Shown one piece after another: positions 45,259 through 54,344 of a stretch of DNA of 64,000 nt. Each line of letters begins with the position of its first letter. Position 1 is the stretch's first letter. The position numbers were made by a program, and so were the translations under genes. The notes under the pieces are model-generated. The model saw nothing but the letters and a program-made list of their open reading frames with translations, made no database searches and was not told the origin of the DNA. Origin of the DNA: Shewanella holmiensis (GTDB taxonomy: Bacteria; Pseudomonadota; Gammaproteobacteria; Enterobacterales; Shewanellaceae); assembly GCF_025370255.1 (NCBI RefSeq), contig NZ_JAMTCD010000001.1:62001-126000 (forward strand), in the 5' to 3' direction.

Positions 45259-47325
45259 ATGCATAACAAAAAAATACTTGCGATTATTATCGCTAGCTCA
45301 CTCGGTTTATCAGCTTGCGGTAGCAACGATGATGACAGCGTCGGTTTAATTGAAGTGGATTTACGCGTGATGGAAACCACTGATCTTCATACTAACCTCA
45401 TGGACTTTAACTATTATTCAGGTAAAAACGATCCCACTATCGGTTTAGCTCGTACCGCTAGTTTGATTAATGCCGCACGAGATGAAGTAACCAACTCAGT
45501 GTTAGTGGATAACGGCGATTTATTACAAGGCAGCCCAATGGGTGATTACATGGCTAGCGTAGGTGTAAATGACACTCACCCCGCTTACAAAGCGATGAAC
45601 ACACTGGAATATGATGTCGCGAATATTGGTAACCATGAGTTTAACTATGGATTAGACTTCCTCGAAAAATCACTTGAAGGTGCTGATTTTCCTTACATAA
45701 GTGCTAACGTAATCTGTGCAAATAAACAGGGATGTTGGAATGACATTCAATTTTCAGAGCCAATGTTCAGCCCTTATTTGATAAAAGAAAAAGTCGTTAT
45801 CGACACCCAAGGTAATGAACATACCATTAACATTGGTTATATCGGATTTGTGCCACCACAAATCATGATTTGGGATAAAGCCAACCTTGAAGGTGAAGTT
45901 GAAACTATCGGTATTACCCAAGCGGCCAACAAATATGTACCCGAAATGAAAGCCAAAGGTGCAGATGTGATTATTGCGATCCCCCATTCTGGCATTGGTT
46001 CACCTGAAAACCCAGGCGATGCTTGGGCTGAAAATGCAACATTCGCATTGACCAATGTAGATGGCATTGATGCAATTATGTTTGGCCACAGTCATTCTAT
46101 TTTCCCACATGCTAATTATGCAAGCTTGCCAAATACTGATGTCGAAAAAGGTCTATTAAATGGCGTGCCCGCGGTTATGCCTGGCCGTTGGGGAGATAAT
46201 TTAGGGATTGTTGATTTAAAACTGCGTAAACAAGACAACCAGTGGGTGGTTATCCACGATGAATCACAAACAGAGGCCCGCCCTATCTATGATAATGCTA
46301 GCAAAACGCCATTGGTGGCTGGCGAAGACAGCATTCGTGATGCCATTGCAGCAGAGCACCAAGGTACACTTGAATATGTTAACCAACCAATAGGTAAATC
46401 TACCGGTGACATGTACAGTTTCTTATCATTGGTTCAAGACGATCCTACGGTACAAATTGTATCTGATGCCCAAATTGCTAACGTAAAAGCAAAATTGCCA
46501 TCAGAATTAAAAGATTTCCCAATCTTGTCAGCCTCAGCACCTTTCAAAGCGGGTGGAAGATACTCAGAAGGGGATGCTGCTCAATATGTTATGGTAGAAA
46601 AAGGCGATCTAACCTATAAAAATGCTGCTGATTTGTATTTGTACCCGAATACTATGGTTGCAGTTAAAGCAAATGGTGCAGAGTTAAAAGATTGGTTAGA
46701 GTGTAGTGCAAATCAATTTAATCAAATCAATCCAAATATTACTGCGCCACAAAACTTAATCAATCGAGCTGGCCACCCAACATATAATTTCGATACTATC
46801 GATGGCGTGACGTACAAAATTGATGTGACACAACCATCTAAATTCGATCGTAATTGTAAAGTGGTTAATGCTGACGCTAACCGTATTGTAGATTTAACCT
46901 ATACGGATACTGAGGGTAATTCATTTTCTGGCAATGAACTAGACGCAATGGAGTTTATAGTTGCTTCGAACAACTATCGCGCATTTGGCGGCGCATTCGC
47001 AGGAACTGGTCCTGAACATGTGATTTTAGAGCTTCCTGATGAAAATCGTGCCGCTTTAGCAGCCTATATCACTGCACAATCACAGCCAGATGGTAGTGGT
47101 GGTTATAACTCGGCGGTCAATCCGACCGCGGACTACAACTGGGACTTCAAAACCATCAACACATCAATTCAATTAGATGTGCGCTTTGAAACCCAAGACA
47201 GTGAATTAGCTGACACATTCATTCAATCTAATCAGCAACGTAAAATGGTCAAAAAACAGGTTGAGGGGACGATAGCCGGTTTTGCAATTTATAGTATCGA
47301 TTTGCAAAATGACCCAGTAAGATAG
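45259..47325 (+). CDS. 2',3'-cyclic-nucleotide 2'-phosphodiesterase/3'-nucleotidase-like lipoprotein (CpdB family)
   Basis: The protein has the signal MHNKKILAIIIASSLGLSAC (lipobox cysteine at the end), the CpdB metallophosphoesterase motifs METTDLHTNLMDF, NIGNHEFNYGLDF and FGHSHSIFP, and a C-terminal 5'-nucleotidase domain with EFIVASNNYRAFGGAF. CpdB releases nucleosides and phosphate from cyclic nucleotides and 3'-nucleotides in the periplasm. Start 45259 has AGGAA nine bases upstream; the open frame to 45202 is not supported. The 688-residue length suits the family. A second UshA-like enzyme is encoded at 17.8 kb. Confidence 0.92.
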   Translation: MHNKKILAIIIASSLGLSACGSNDDDSVGLIEVDLRVMETTDLHTNLMDFNYYSGKNDPTIGLARTASLINAARDEVTNSVLVDNGDLLQGSPMGDYMASVGVNDTHPAYKAMNTLEYDVANIGNHEFNYGLDFLEKSLEGADFPYISANVICANKQGCWNDIQFSEPMFSPYLIKEKVVIDTQGNEHTINIGYIGFVPPQIMIWDKANLEGEVETIGITQAANKYVPEMKAKGADVIIAIPHSGIGSPENPGDAWAENATFALTNVDGIDAIMFGHSHSIFPHANYASLPNTDVEKGLLNGVPAVMPGRWGDNLGIVDLKLRKQDNQWVVIHDESQTEARPIYDNASKTPLVAGEDSIRDAIAAEHQGTLEYVNQPIGKSTGDMYSFLSLVQDDPTVQIVSDAQIANVKAKLPSELKDFPILSASAPFKAGGRYSEGDAAQYVMVEKGDLTYKNAADLYLYPNTMVAVKANGAELKDWLECSANQFNQINPNITAPQNLINRAGHPTYNFDTIDGVTYKIDVTQPSKFDRNCKVVNADANRIVDLTYTDTEGNSFSGNELDAMEFIVASNNYRAFGGAFAGTGPEHVILELPDENRAALAAYITAQSQPDGSGGYNSAVNPTADYNWDFKTINTSIQLDVRFETQDSELADTFIQSNQQRKMVKKQVEGTIAGFAIYSIDLQNDPVR

Positions 47326-47345
47326 TTTTGGATGTTACAAAGACC

Positions 47346-47375
47346 AATGCCCTACCTTTGTAGGGCATTATTTTA
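47346..47375 (+). terminator. Terminator of the CpdB-like gene
   Basis: AATGCCCTAC and GTAGGGCATT form a 10-bp stem with a CTTT loop, followed by an AT-rich tail. Confidence 0.85.
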
Positions 47376-47425
47376 CATTGGCTATACCGGTGCTATGATT
47401 AAGCACATCTTCCCTATTAGAATGT

Positions 47426-48004
47426 ATGCACATGATTCATCATCTAAAATCAACTCGTTTTACAATTTTTGCCGTTTTTTGTCTTAGCTTGTTAAGTATG
47501 AATAGCATGGCGCAAGTCGTTAGCTCAGCGCAAACCAACCCAACAGTTCAAAGTGACAATCATAACGCTCAAAAATGGACATTTATATTGGTTCGTCACG
47601 GAGAGAAGCAAACCGGCAGTGATCCTGAATTAAATGAGCAAGGCACACTAAGAGCGCAACGACTTGCTGATATGCTGCAACATATACCACTTGATAAAGT
47701 GTATTCCACAGATTACCGCCGCACTCAACTTACCGCCGAGCCTACGGCCAAAAACCAAAACTTAGCAGTGACGTCCTATGACCCAAGCGATCTTGCAGGA
47801 TTCAGCCAAACATTAATGCAGCAACCTGGGCATTACTTAATTGTTGGTCATGGCAATACTATGATTGCATTAGCTAAAAAATTAAGCCAGTTAGATGATT
47901 TTGACAAAATGAATTACACCGAAGACTATGATCGTTTGTATTTTATTGAAGTCAATATCATTGATGGTAAAAGAACAAATTCAGTGTATCGATTCAGTTA
48001 TTAA
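47426..48004 (+). CDS. Exported histidine phosphatase family protein
   Basis: The 192-residue protein has a signal peptide (about residues 1-30) and the catalytic RHG motif in FILVRHGEKQTGSDPELNEQ. YSTDYRRTQLTAEP and the second catalytic histidine in LIVGHGNTMIALA follow. It is a periplasmic member of the phosphoglycerate-mutase-like superfamily. The substrate is unknown. The start could be ATG 47426 or 47432; neither has a strong ribosome binding site. It sits between its own and the CpdB terminators, so it is monocistronic. Confidence 0.9.
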   Translation: MHMIHHLKSTRFTIFAVFCLSLLSMNSMAQVVSSAQTNPTVQSDNHNAQKWTFILVRHGEKQTGSDPELNEQGTLRAQRLADMLQHIPLDKVYSTDYRRTQLTAEPTAKNQNLAVTSYDPSDLAGFSQTLMQQPGHYLIVGHGNTMIALAKKLSQLDDFDKMNYTEDYDRLYFIEVNIIDGKRTNSVYRFSY

Positions 48005-48040
48005 TCTTGGCACAGCTTGTGACATCTGATTGCGAAAATA

Positions 48041-48068
48041 ATGGCGTTTCAATGTAAACGCCATTTTT
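48041..48068 (+). terminator. Terminator of the histidine phosphatase gene
   Basis: ATGGCGTTT and AAACGCCAT form a 9-bp stem with a six-base loop, followed by T residues. Confidence 0.85.
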
Positions 48069-48241
48069 AATATCTCACTTTTTATCTCAACAAAAATTTA
48101 TCCATTTAAACTCAATGTACCTGCAGATTACAAAGTCATAATTCAATCATTATTTAGTTGCATAGAGTTAGGCTTCGCTAGGACGCTTTGCTAATAATGA
48201 TCTACTTTAGTTAAATTGATTTATCTATCCCAGGAGGATGA

Positions 48242-48502
48242 ATGTCAAAAATTCTTGCTTGCCACCTTTATGATTATATTGAAGTCATCTGCTTATATCG
48301 GTACTCCGTATTGATAACGCTCATTAATGGTCAACAGATTAATGGGGTCTTCAACACCACAGGTTTTACTGCTACGCCGATAAAACAAGAGGTCATTTAC
48401 GGCAAACAGATTAATGGTGTTGATATCGAAGTCATACTGACCGACATAAAGTCAATAAAGGTATTAAATGAAAATGCACAATTTAGTATTGTGCATTTCT
48501 AG
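48242..48502 (+). CDS. rof: Rho-binding antiterminator, Rof-like
   Basis: Rof binds the Rho primary RNA-binding site and inhibits termination. The 86-residue protein begins MSKILACHLYDYIEVICLYR and continues VLITLINGQQINGVFNTTGF and VDIEVILTDIKSIKVLNENA. The Sm-like fold and the CxxxDY start match the Rof family. A very strong CAGGAGG precedes the start. Confidence is moderate because sequence identity in this family is low. Confidence 0.75.
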   Translation: MSKILACHLYDYIEVICLYRYSVLITLINGQQINGVFNTTGFTATPIKQEVIYGKQINGVDIEVILTDIKSIKVLNENAQFSIVHF

Positions 48503-48530
48503 TTTTTCCAAGTGAAGTGTCAAGGCCTAA

Positions 48531-49610
48531 CTATTCAAGATCAAGGGGCGCATTTTTTTCATTATGGTGTGGCCAAGCATTAATAACGGCTTTGACTAAC
48601 GAGGCTAATGGAATAGCAAAAAATACTCCCCATACTCCCCATAAACCACCAAAGACCAGTACCGCGGCAATAATCATTACTGGGTGTAAGTCCACAGCAT
48701 CGCTGAATAATATAGGCACTAACACATTGCCATCTAATGCCTGAATAATGCCGTAGCCTAACATCAAATAACCGAACTCAGGTCCTATTCCCCACTGCAC
48801 AAACGCGACTAATGCAATGGGTAATGTCACTAAGGTTGCACCAACGTAAGGGATCAATACTGATAATCCAGTTAACACCCCTAGTAGTGCAGAATAACGT
48901 AAGCCCATCACAGCAAAAAACACATAGCTCACAACGCCAACGATAATAATTTCCATCACTTTACCGCGAATGTAATTAAAAATCTGTTGATCCATTTCAA
49001 ACCAAACTTTACTGGCCAAGCCGCGATTTGCAGGAAAAAAACGTTTACTTCCTTGAATTAATTCATGTTTATCTTTTAAAAAGAAAAACACTAATAATGG
49101 CACTAAAATGGCGTATACCATGAGCACAAGTAATGAGGCAGAAAAACCCAGTAACTGTTTACCAAAATCTAACAGGTGCTGAGTATCAAGTAGCTTTTTA
49201 AGCTCATTAATAGAAGCATCTATTTGTTCTACACTGATAAACTTTGGATAATCACGGCTAAGATCTCGAATGACTAGCATGCCCTTATCTAACATACTGG
49301 GTAAATCAGCAACTAAACTTACTCCCTGACGCCAAATGCTTGGCATTAAAACAAGAATAAGAATCAACATTAAGCCGAGAAAAGCGACCAATACTATCGA
49401 AGCGCCAGCTGTGCGATTAATGCCTAATTTTGACATTTGAGCAACGGGCCATTCTAATAAAAAAGCTAACACTAATGCCACAAGCAGTGGTGCTAGCAAA
49501 CTAGCGCCAAAATAAAGGGTTAAGGTTATACCAACAAGAATAAACACTAATGTAATCGCTTGTGGATCACTAAAACGGGTTTTGTACCATTCCTTTAAAA
49601 ACTCTAACAT
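48531..49610 (-). CDS. perM: AI-2E family transporter (PerM-like)
   Basis: The 359-residue inner-membrane protein has about eight transmembrane segments. Typical AI-2E (TqsA/PerM) stretches are visible: LASLLAPLLVALVLAFLLEW-type first segment, YVFFAVMGLRYSALLGVLTG, LSVLIPYVGATLVTLPIALV and GGLWGVWGVFFAIPLASLVK. It heads the conserved perM-bepA-yfgD-hda neighbourhood also seen in E. coli. The small sulfurtransferase-like gene lies upstream on the same strand. The substrate is not determined. Confidence 0.93.
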   Translation of the reverse strand: MLEFLKEWYKTRFSDPQAITLVFILVGITLTLYFGASLLAPLLVALVLAFLLEWPVAQMSKLGINRTAGASIVLVAFLGLMLILILVLMPSIWRQGVSLVADLPSMLDKGMLVIRDLSRDYPKFISVEQIDASINELKKLLDTQHLLDFGKQLLGFSASLLVLMVYAILVPLLVFFFLKDKHELIQGSKRFFPANRGLASKVWFEMDQQIFNYIRGKVMEIIIVGVVSYVFFAVMGLRYSALLGVLTGLSVLIPYVGATLVTLPIALVAFVQWGIGPEFGYLMLGYGIIQALDGNVLVPILFSDAVDLHPVMIIAAVLVFGGLWGVWGVFFAIPLASLVKAVINAWPHHNEKNAPLDLE

Positions 49611-49654
49611 TGCAAAACCTTGTATAAATGAAGAAAAATTAACCTAACATAGGC

Positions 49655-49870
49655 CTATTTAGTGATATTAATTGCCATTGTGCGTTTATCTTGTTGCAAT
49701 AGACTGACATGAAAACCGTTTTTTTCAGCCCAAGCGGGAACATCTTTGCAAGAACCAGGGTCTGACAGTAAAACTTTCAATGTTTCGCCTTGTGGCAATT
49801 GCTTTAATAACAGTTTTACCTGTACTAAAGGATATGGACAACGATACGTCGTTAAATCTATCAGTTTCAT
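49655..49870 (-). CDS. TusA/SirA-like sulfur carrier protein
   Basis: The 71-residue protein has the TusA-family CPxP motif in TTYRCPYPLVQVKLLLKQLP, with Cys11 as the likely sulfur-carrying residue, followed by the two-layer alpha/beta fold residues GETLKVLLSDPGSCKDVPAW. It is upstream of perM with 44 bp between. TusA relatives of this kind move sulfur to tRNA or molybdenum cofactor pathways or are of unknown role. A second TusA gene elsewhere is likely. Confidence 0.88.
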   Translation of the reverse strand: MKLIDLTTYRCPYPLVQVKLLLKQLPQGETLKVLLSDPGSCKDVPAWAEKNGFHVSLLQQDKRTMAINITK

Positions 49871-49988
49871 AATAATTTACGTTAAATAAACTGACGCTAT
49901 TATCCTTAGTTGCATAGCAAACCACAAGCTAACAGAGTAAACTCTTGTGCGGTTTTCTCTACATAATAATCAGCGTTAAGGGTGTCGT

Positions 49989-51473
49989 TTGAGTAAATTA
50001 TCTTTCACCACTAAATCATTGCTAAACATGAGTAAAACCTTTATTGCCAGTGCGGTTTCTGTTTTATTTGTGGCCAACATTGCCAGTAGTTTTGCCAATA
50101 GTGACTTACCCGATCTAGGAACGGCTGCGGTTAATACATTCAGCCTTGAAAAAGAAATGGTCTATGGTGATGCTTATATGCGGGTTATCCGCTCATCAGC
50201 ACCAGTATTGAACGATCCCGTGTTAAATCAATATTTATCAGAGTTAGGAAATAAGCTTGTTGCCCACGCAACTGGGGTTAAAACCCCTTTTTACTTTTTT
50301 TTACTCCGAAACGATGAAATTAACGCCTTTGCCTTTTTTGGCGGCCATGTGGGTGTTCATACCGGATTATTTCTCAATGCTGATTCAGAAAGTGAACTAG
50401 CATCGGTGTTAGCGCATGAAATCACACACGTTACCCAACGTCATTTAGCGCGCTCTTTAGAGGCCCAAGAAAAAAGTTCCACGGCAACCATTGCTGGGTT
50501 ATTAGGGGCGATATTATTAACTATCGCCGCGCCTCAGGCCGGTATGGCAGCTTTAGCAACAACACAAGCCTTAGCTACACAATCAAAAATAAACTATACC
50601 CGTTTACATGAAAAAGAAGCTGACCGCATCGGTATGCAAATTCTAGTTGAAGCCGGATTTGATCCCAATGGTGCTGCCGATTTTTTTGCTGAGTTAGCAA
50701 CCCGTTATCGCTTTACCACTACCCCACCACAAATGCTGCTAACTCACCCATTACCTGAATCACGTATTACTGATGCCCGAAACCGAGCGGCACAATATCC
50801 AAACAGGTATATTCCCGATAACTTAAATTATCAACTTGCCAAATCGCGTATTCAAGTGCGTTTTTCAAGCTTTAATGATGAAGCGGCGCTTTCGTTATTT
50901 GAAACGCAACTTAAAAAGCACTCTTATGCATTTAAAGAATCTGCATTATACGGCAAAGCATTAGCGCTATTCCGCCTAAAAAAATATGAAGAATCTGAAG
51001 CTATTATCGATACATTAATCAAACAAGATGCCAATAACTTATTCTATATCGATACTAAAACAGACTTACTTGCCCAGCGTAAAGCATTTGACGATGCCAT
51101 TGTACTGCTTGAAGCACAGCGTAAACTCAAGCCGACATCTCAGGTGGTTAATGCCAATTTAGCCAATATTTACGTTGAGTCAGGTTCACCTAAAAAAGCC
51201 ATCCCTATGTTAGAAGAACTGATATTTTTAGATAAACAGAATATACTCCCATACCAAATCATGACAGATGCGTACCGTAAAATGGGCAATAAAGCCTTGG
51301 AATATTATTCTAATGCTGAAGCGATGGCATTGGCAGCTGACTATAAAGGTGCTATTGACCAATTAAATTATGCATATCGGCATTCTGAAGGTCAGCAACT
51401 GCAAATTGCTCGTATCGAAGCCCGTATAAGGCAATTTCGTGAGGCTGATAGAAACTTAGAAGCGCTTAAATAA
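49989..51473 (+). CDS. bepA: M48 metalloprotease BepA (YfgC-like) with TPR domain
   Basis: BepA is a periplasmic M48 metalloprotease that helps assemble or degrade LptD and other outer-membrane proteins. The 494-residue protein has a signal peptide ending in SSFA, the catalytic HEITHVTQRH (HExxH) and the downstream EKEADRIGMQIL ligand motif. TPR helices follow (residues about 310-480, ALYGKALALFRLKKYEESEA). The TTG at 49989 has AAGGGTG five bases upstream and is favoured; an ATG at 50028 is the alternative. It is the first gene of a unit with yfgD and DUF2069. Confidence 0.93.
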   Translation: MSKLSFTTKSLLNMSKTFIASAVSVLFVANIASSFANSDLPDLGTAAVNTFSLEKEMVYGDAYMRVIRSSAPVLNDPVLNQYLSELGNKLVAHATGVKTPFYFFLLRNDEINAFAFFGGHVGVHTGLFLNADSESELASVLAHEITHVTQRHLARSLEAQEKSSTATIAGLLGAILLTIAAPQAGMAALATTQALATQSKINYTRLHEKEADRIGMQILVEAGFDPNGAADFFAELATRYRFTTTPPQMLLTHPLPESRITDARNRAAQYPNRYIPDNLNYQLAKSRIQVRFSSFNDEAALSLFETQLKKHSYAFKESALYGKALALFRLKKYEESEAIIDTLIKQDANNLFYIDTKTDLLAQRKAFDDAIVLLEAQRKLKPTSQVVNANLANIYVESGSPKKAIPMLEELIFLDKQNILPYQIMTDAYRKMGNKALEYYSNAEAMALAADYKGAIDQLNYAYRHSEGQQLQIARIEARIRQFREADRNLEALK

Positions 51474-51505
51474 CCCGTGTTCAAGACAAAATGAAAGTTG
51501 ATACT

Positions 51506-51859
51506 ATGACAAAAATAACTATTTTACATAATCCTCGTTGTTCTAAAAGCCGTGAAACCCTAGCCTTAGTGCAAGGTAAATCAGATAATATCAACGTGGT
51601 AGAATATTTAAAAAATCCCCCTTCAGTAGATGAAATTACGCATATCCTCACTTTACTAGGATTAACCGCCCGCCAATTAATGCGAACTAAGGAAACCGAA
51701 TATAAAGATTTAGGTTTGCAGAATGCCAACTTGACGGAAGCGCAACTCATTCAAGCAATGGTTGATACACCTAAACTGATGGAGCGTCCTATTGTGTTGG
51801 CAAATGGCAAAGCGGCTATTGGTCGTCCTCCTGAAAGTGTTTTAGCAATAATTGAGTAG
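51506..51859 (+). CDS. yfgD: ArsC-family protein, YfgD-like
   Basis: The protein starts MTKITILHNPRCSKSRETLA and keeps the catalytic Cys of the ArsC (Cys-x-x-x-Arg) type, then PIVLANGKAAIGRPPESVLA at the C-terminus. Its position after bepA matches E. coli yfgD, so a chromosomal ArsC-like protein rather than a resistance-operon arsenate reductase is likely. No arsB or arsR is adjacent. The start is ATG 51506 or, five codons upstream, 51491. The next gene (DUF2069) begins seven bases downstream. Confidence 0.9.
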   Translation: MTKITILHNPRCSKSRETLALVQGKSDNINVVEYLKNPPSVDEITHILTLLGLTARQLMRTKETEYKDLGLQNANLTEAQLIQAMVDTPKLMERPIVLANGKAAIGRPPESVLAIIE

Positions 51860-51865
51860 CCATAG

Positions 51866-52246
51866 ATGACAACCTACAGCTTATTTCAGCTTTGCCGCAC
51901 AGGCTATATCGCCCTAGTATTATTGTTAACCGGATGGTTTATTCAACAAGGTCTTGAGGGAACCTACTCTTTAGCCTTCAATCTTATTTGGATATTACCA
52001 TTGTTAATGCCTTTAAAAGGGGTGATTCAAGGCAATCCTTATACCTATGCCTGGGCAAGCTTTATTCTTTGCTTGTATTTACTGCATGGTCTTACTTTAG
52101 TTTACGTCACTGAAGATGCATTAGTCTTTGCAGTCATTGAATCTGTACTTATTTCTGCACTACTGGTTGGTTTTCCTTTTTATGCCCGTAAAAGAGGCCG
52201 GGAATTAGGCTTAGGTCTAAAGAAAAAATCAGAAAAAACAAACTAA
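51866..52246 (+). CDS. DUF2069 inner-membrane protein
   Basis: This 126-residue protein has four hydrophobic segments (about residues 12-28, 36-50, 61-80 and 87-106) and a charged tail (KRGRELGLGLKKKSEKTN). It matches the DUF2069 family found downstream of yfgD in Shewanella and Vibrio. Function is unknown. It is in one transcript with bepA and yfgD and ends at a terminator. Confidence 0.9.
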   Translation: MTTYSLFQLCRTGYIALVLLLTGWFIQQGLEGTYSLAFNLIWILPLLMPLKGVIQGNPYTYAWASFILCLYLLHGLTLVYVTEDALVFAVIESVLISALLVGFPFYARKRGRELGLGLKKKSEKTN

Positions 52247-52269
52247 TATACACTTTAATTAGACATGAT

Positions 52270-52293
52270 AAAGCGCCATAAAGGCGCTTTTTT
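52270..52293 (+). terminator. Terminator of the bepA-yfgD-DUF2069 unit
   Basis: AAAGCGCC and GGCGCTTT form an 8-bp stem around a five-base loop, followed by a T-run. Confidence 0.93.
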
Positions 52294-52356
52294 AATCTTG
52301 TCGCAGTTAAAAATGCCATGCTATAGTTAATTGATAATAATCATAGGAATTAACAC

Positions 52357-54291
52357 ATGGTATTTAGTCGCAACATAATCTCACTTCTTGTTACAGCCAG
52401 CTTGCTCACTGCATGCGGTGGCGGCTCAGATTCAGCGGCTACACCAACTCCGCCACCCGATAATAACTTACCGGCTTCTCAATGTGATAACCCTGTACAA
52501 TGGGCTGTTGTAGAAACCACTGACAACATCGCTTTTTTAACGGAGTTAACTTATCACACCAACCAACCAGGAGTGATTATTGCCCAACTGACAGAAAACA
52601 AATCCTCTGGAATGGCGTTTAAATGGCAACAGGTTGCTGGTGATGGTTTATCATTAATTAACAATATGTCTCCAGTATTAAGCTTTACCGCAGCAAATAG
52701 CGGTGAATATCAATTTAAATTGACCGTCACCGGAAATGGTCCAAATATTACTCAATTTGTGACGGTTAATGTTAATAATACTCAACAATCTAGCCTTGCA
52801 GTGAATAGCGACCATCAGGTGGTTGAAGGAAATAATGTCAGTGTAAGATTGGCCCGCATTAATGGTGAGATGCCAACCAATATCGATTGGTGCACCTATT
52901 CGGGTGATAATGTAAATTTAGATTTGTCCAATACTGAGCGCCCATTATTTGTCGCACCTAATGTAGATCAAGATACCGTTATTTCAATCAGAGCTTCAGC
53001 TGAGTTTAATGGTCAAACAGTCACTGATGACGTCCATATTCTCGTCACGAATGAAGCCAATATTACGTCCCCCTATTTCGATACCCCATTAGCACGCACT
53101 TATGCGTATAAATCCAACTCAGTTTATAGTGATCAAATAAGCAAATGCACTTATTCAAATACACTTAACAACAGTTGCAGCATTTCACAACTGCCACTGA
53201 TAGGACAACAGACGACAACCCCCACCATAAGCGACATTATGGACAGAGTTGTTGTATCACATGATTGGATGGGGCGTAACTTTGAGCTGTTTTTGCAACA
53301 GCAAGATCCACATGGCGACTTCATCACCCTATTACAATCTGTTAGTGCAATCGTTATTAGCTACGATATACGCCCTTCTTTTTACTGGGTAGTCACTGGG
53401 GCAATATATCTTGACCCAGAAAATTTATGGCTTACCCCTTCTGAGCGTGACAGTATTAATGAAGCACCTGATTATCGAAGTGATTTTGGTAATGATTTGC
53501 AGTTTTTAATGCCTTGGCGTTATGTAAAAAACAATCAATATGCATATTCATCATATCCCTACGAAAACCGCAGTAATCGCACTATTGAAGACTTTACACC
53601 GCGATTAGCCTCGTTGCTTTATCATGAATTAGCCCATGCTAATGATTTTTTTCCGCGCAGTGTTCATGCTGATATTCAAGGCCCGACATTATTAGATGAT
53701 TTTTATAAGCGTACCAATAACAAAGCACTAATATCTGATCAGCTTAGTAATTTATCACCTCTGCAAAGCAGCGAAATGTATGGTTTAGCGAATGTCAGCT
53801 TTAAAGGTGAAATAGCCAATGCAACCCAGAAATCATATGTACCAAGTGACGTAACTAGCTTCTTTAAACCTGATCACGCTTCAGACTATTATGCTTATTC
53901 TTCAACAAGAGAAGATGTCGCCATGTTATTTGAAGAAGCTCTAATGAGTCATAGATATACTATTTTACGTGATGTTGCAGTTACCGATGCACCTGAAAAT
54001 GCATCAGGATCGACGATAACCGTTAATTGGGGGCAGCGGGGACGAATTGGCGAATCAACTATCAAACCTCGAGCCGAATTTGTCATTACAGAAATACTAC
54101 CTGAAGTGGATAGCGCTAACTTAATAAATAATTTGCCTGCACCTTTAGCACTCACTCCTGGAAGGTCATGGCTAGAGAACTTAACTTTAATATCAAATAA
54201 TGGCTTTGCACCACAAAAAGTCAATCACGTTCAACAGGATATAAGTTTGCACGAAAGACCGTTAGAGCTTAGCGGCAGTCAGCATAGATAG
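52357..54291 (+). CDS. Large lipoprotein with an HExxH metalloprotease-like domain (unrecognised)
   Basis: I do not recognise a named family. The 644-residue protein begins with a lipoprotein signal (lipobox LLTACGGG). A proline-rich linker and one or two beta-rich Ig/PKD-like modules follow (residues about 40-235). The C-terminal half contains YHELAHANDFFPR with the zinc motif H423-E-x-x-H427 and a downstream EDVAMLFEEALMSHRY (E526 region) that could provide the third ligand. It is therefore a putative surface or periplasmic zincin. It lies between the bepA unit and hda, where E. coli has no such gene, so it is an insertion into a conserved order. Confidence 0.78.
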   Translation: MVFSRNIISLLVTASLLTACGGGSDSAATPTPPPDNNLPASQCDNPVQWAVVETTDNIAFLTELTYHTNQPGVIIAQLTENKSSGMAFKWQQVAGDGLSLINNMSPVLSFTAANSGEYQFKLTVTGNGPNITQFVTVNVNNTQQSSLAVNSDHQVVEGNNVSVRLARINGEMPTNIDWCTYSGDNVNLDLSNTERPLFVAPNVDQDTVISIRASAEFNGQTVTDDVHILVTNEANITSPYFDTPLARTYAYKSNSVYSDQISKCTYSNTLNNSCSISQLPLIGQQTTTPTISDIMDRVVVSHDWMGRNFELFLQQQDPHGDFITLLQSVSAIVISYDIRPSFYWVVTGAIYLDPENLWLTPSERDSINEAPDYRSDFGNDLQFLMPWRYVKNNQYAYSSYPYENRSNRTIEDFTPRLASLLYHELAHANDFFPRSVHADIQGPTLLDDFYKRTNNKALISDQLSNLSPLQSSEMYGLANVSFKGEIANATQKSYVPSDVTSFFKPDHASDYYAYSSTREDVAMLFEEALMSHRYTILRDVAVTDAPENASGSTITVNWGQRGRIGESTIKPRAEFVITEILPEVDSANLINNLPAPLALTPGRSWLENLTLISNNGFAPQKVNHVQQDISLHERPLELSGSQHR

Positions 54292-54316
54292 TATATAAGG
54301 AAGATGATATCAATGG

Positions 54317-54344
54317 ATAACCTAACCCAGTAGGGTTAGGTTAT
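54317..54344. terminator. Strong hairpin between the convergent lipoprotein and hda genes
   Basis: ATAACCTAACCC and GGGTTAGGTTAT are perfect 12-base arms with a four-base loop. The right arm touches the hda stop codon. No T-run is present, so termination or mRNA-end protection on either strand is possible. Confidence 0.65.

Noticed and set aside
51506-51859. Arsenic-resistance operon
   Set aside because: The ArsC-like protein sits in the conserved bepA-yfgD neighbourhood without arsR or arsB, so it is the housekeeping YfgD type.
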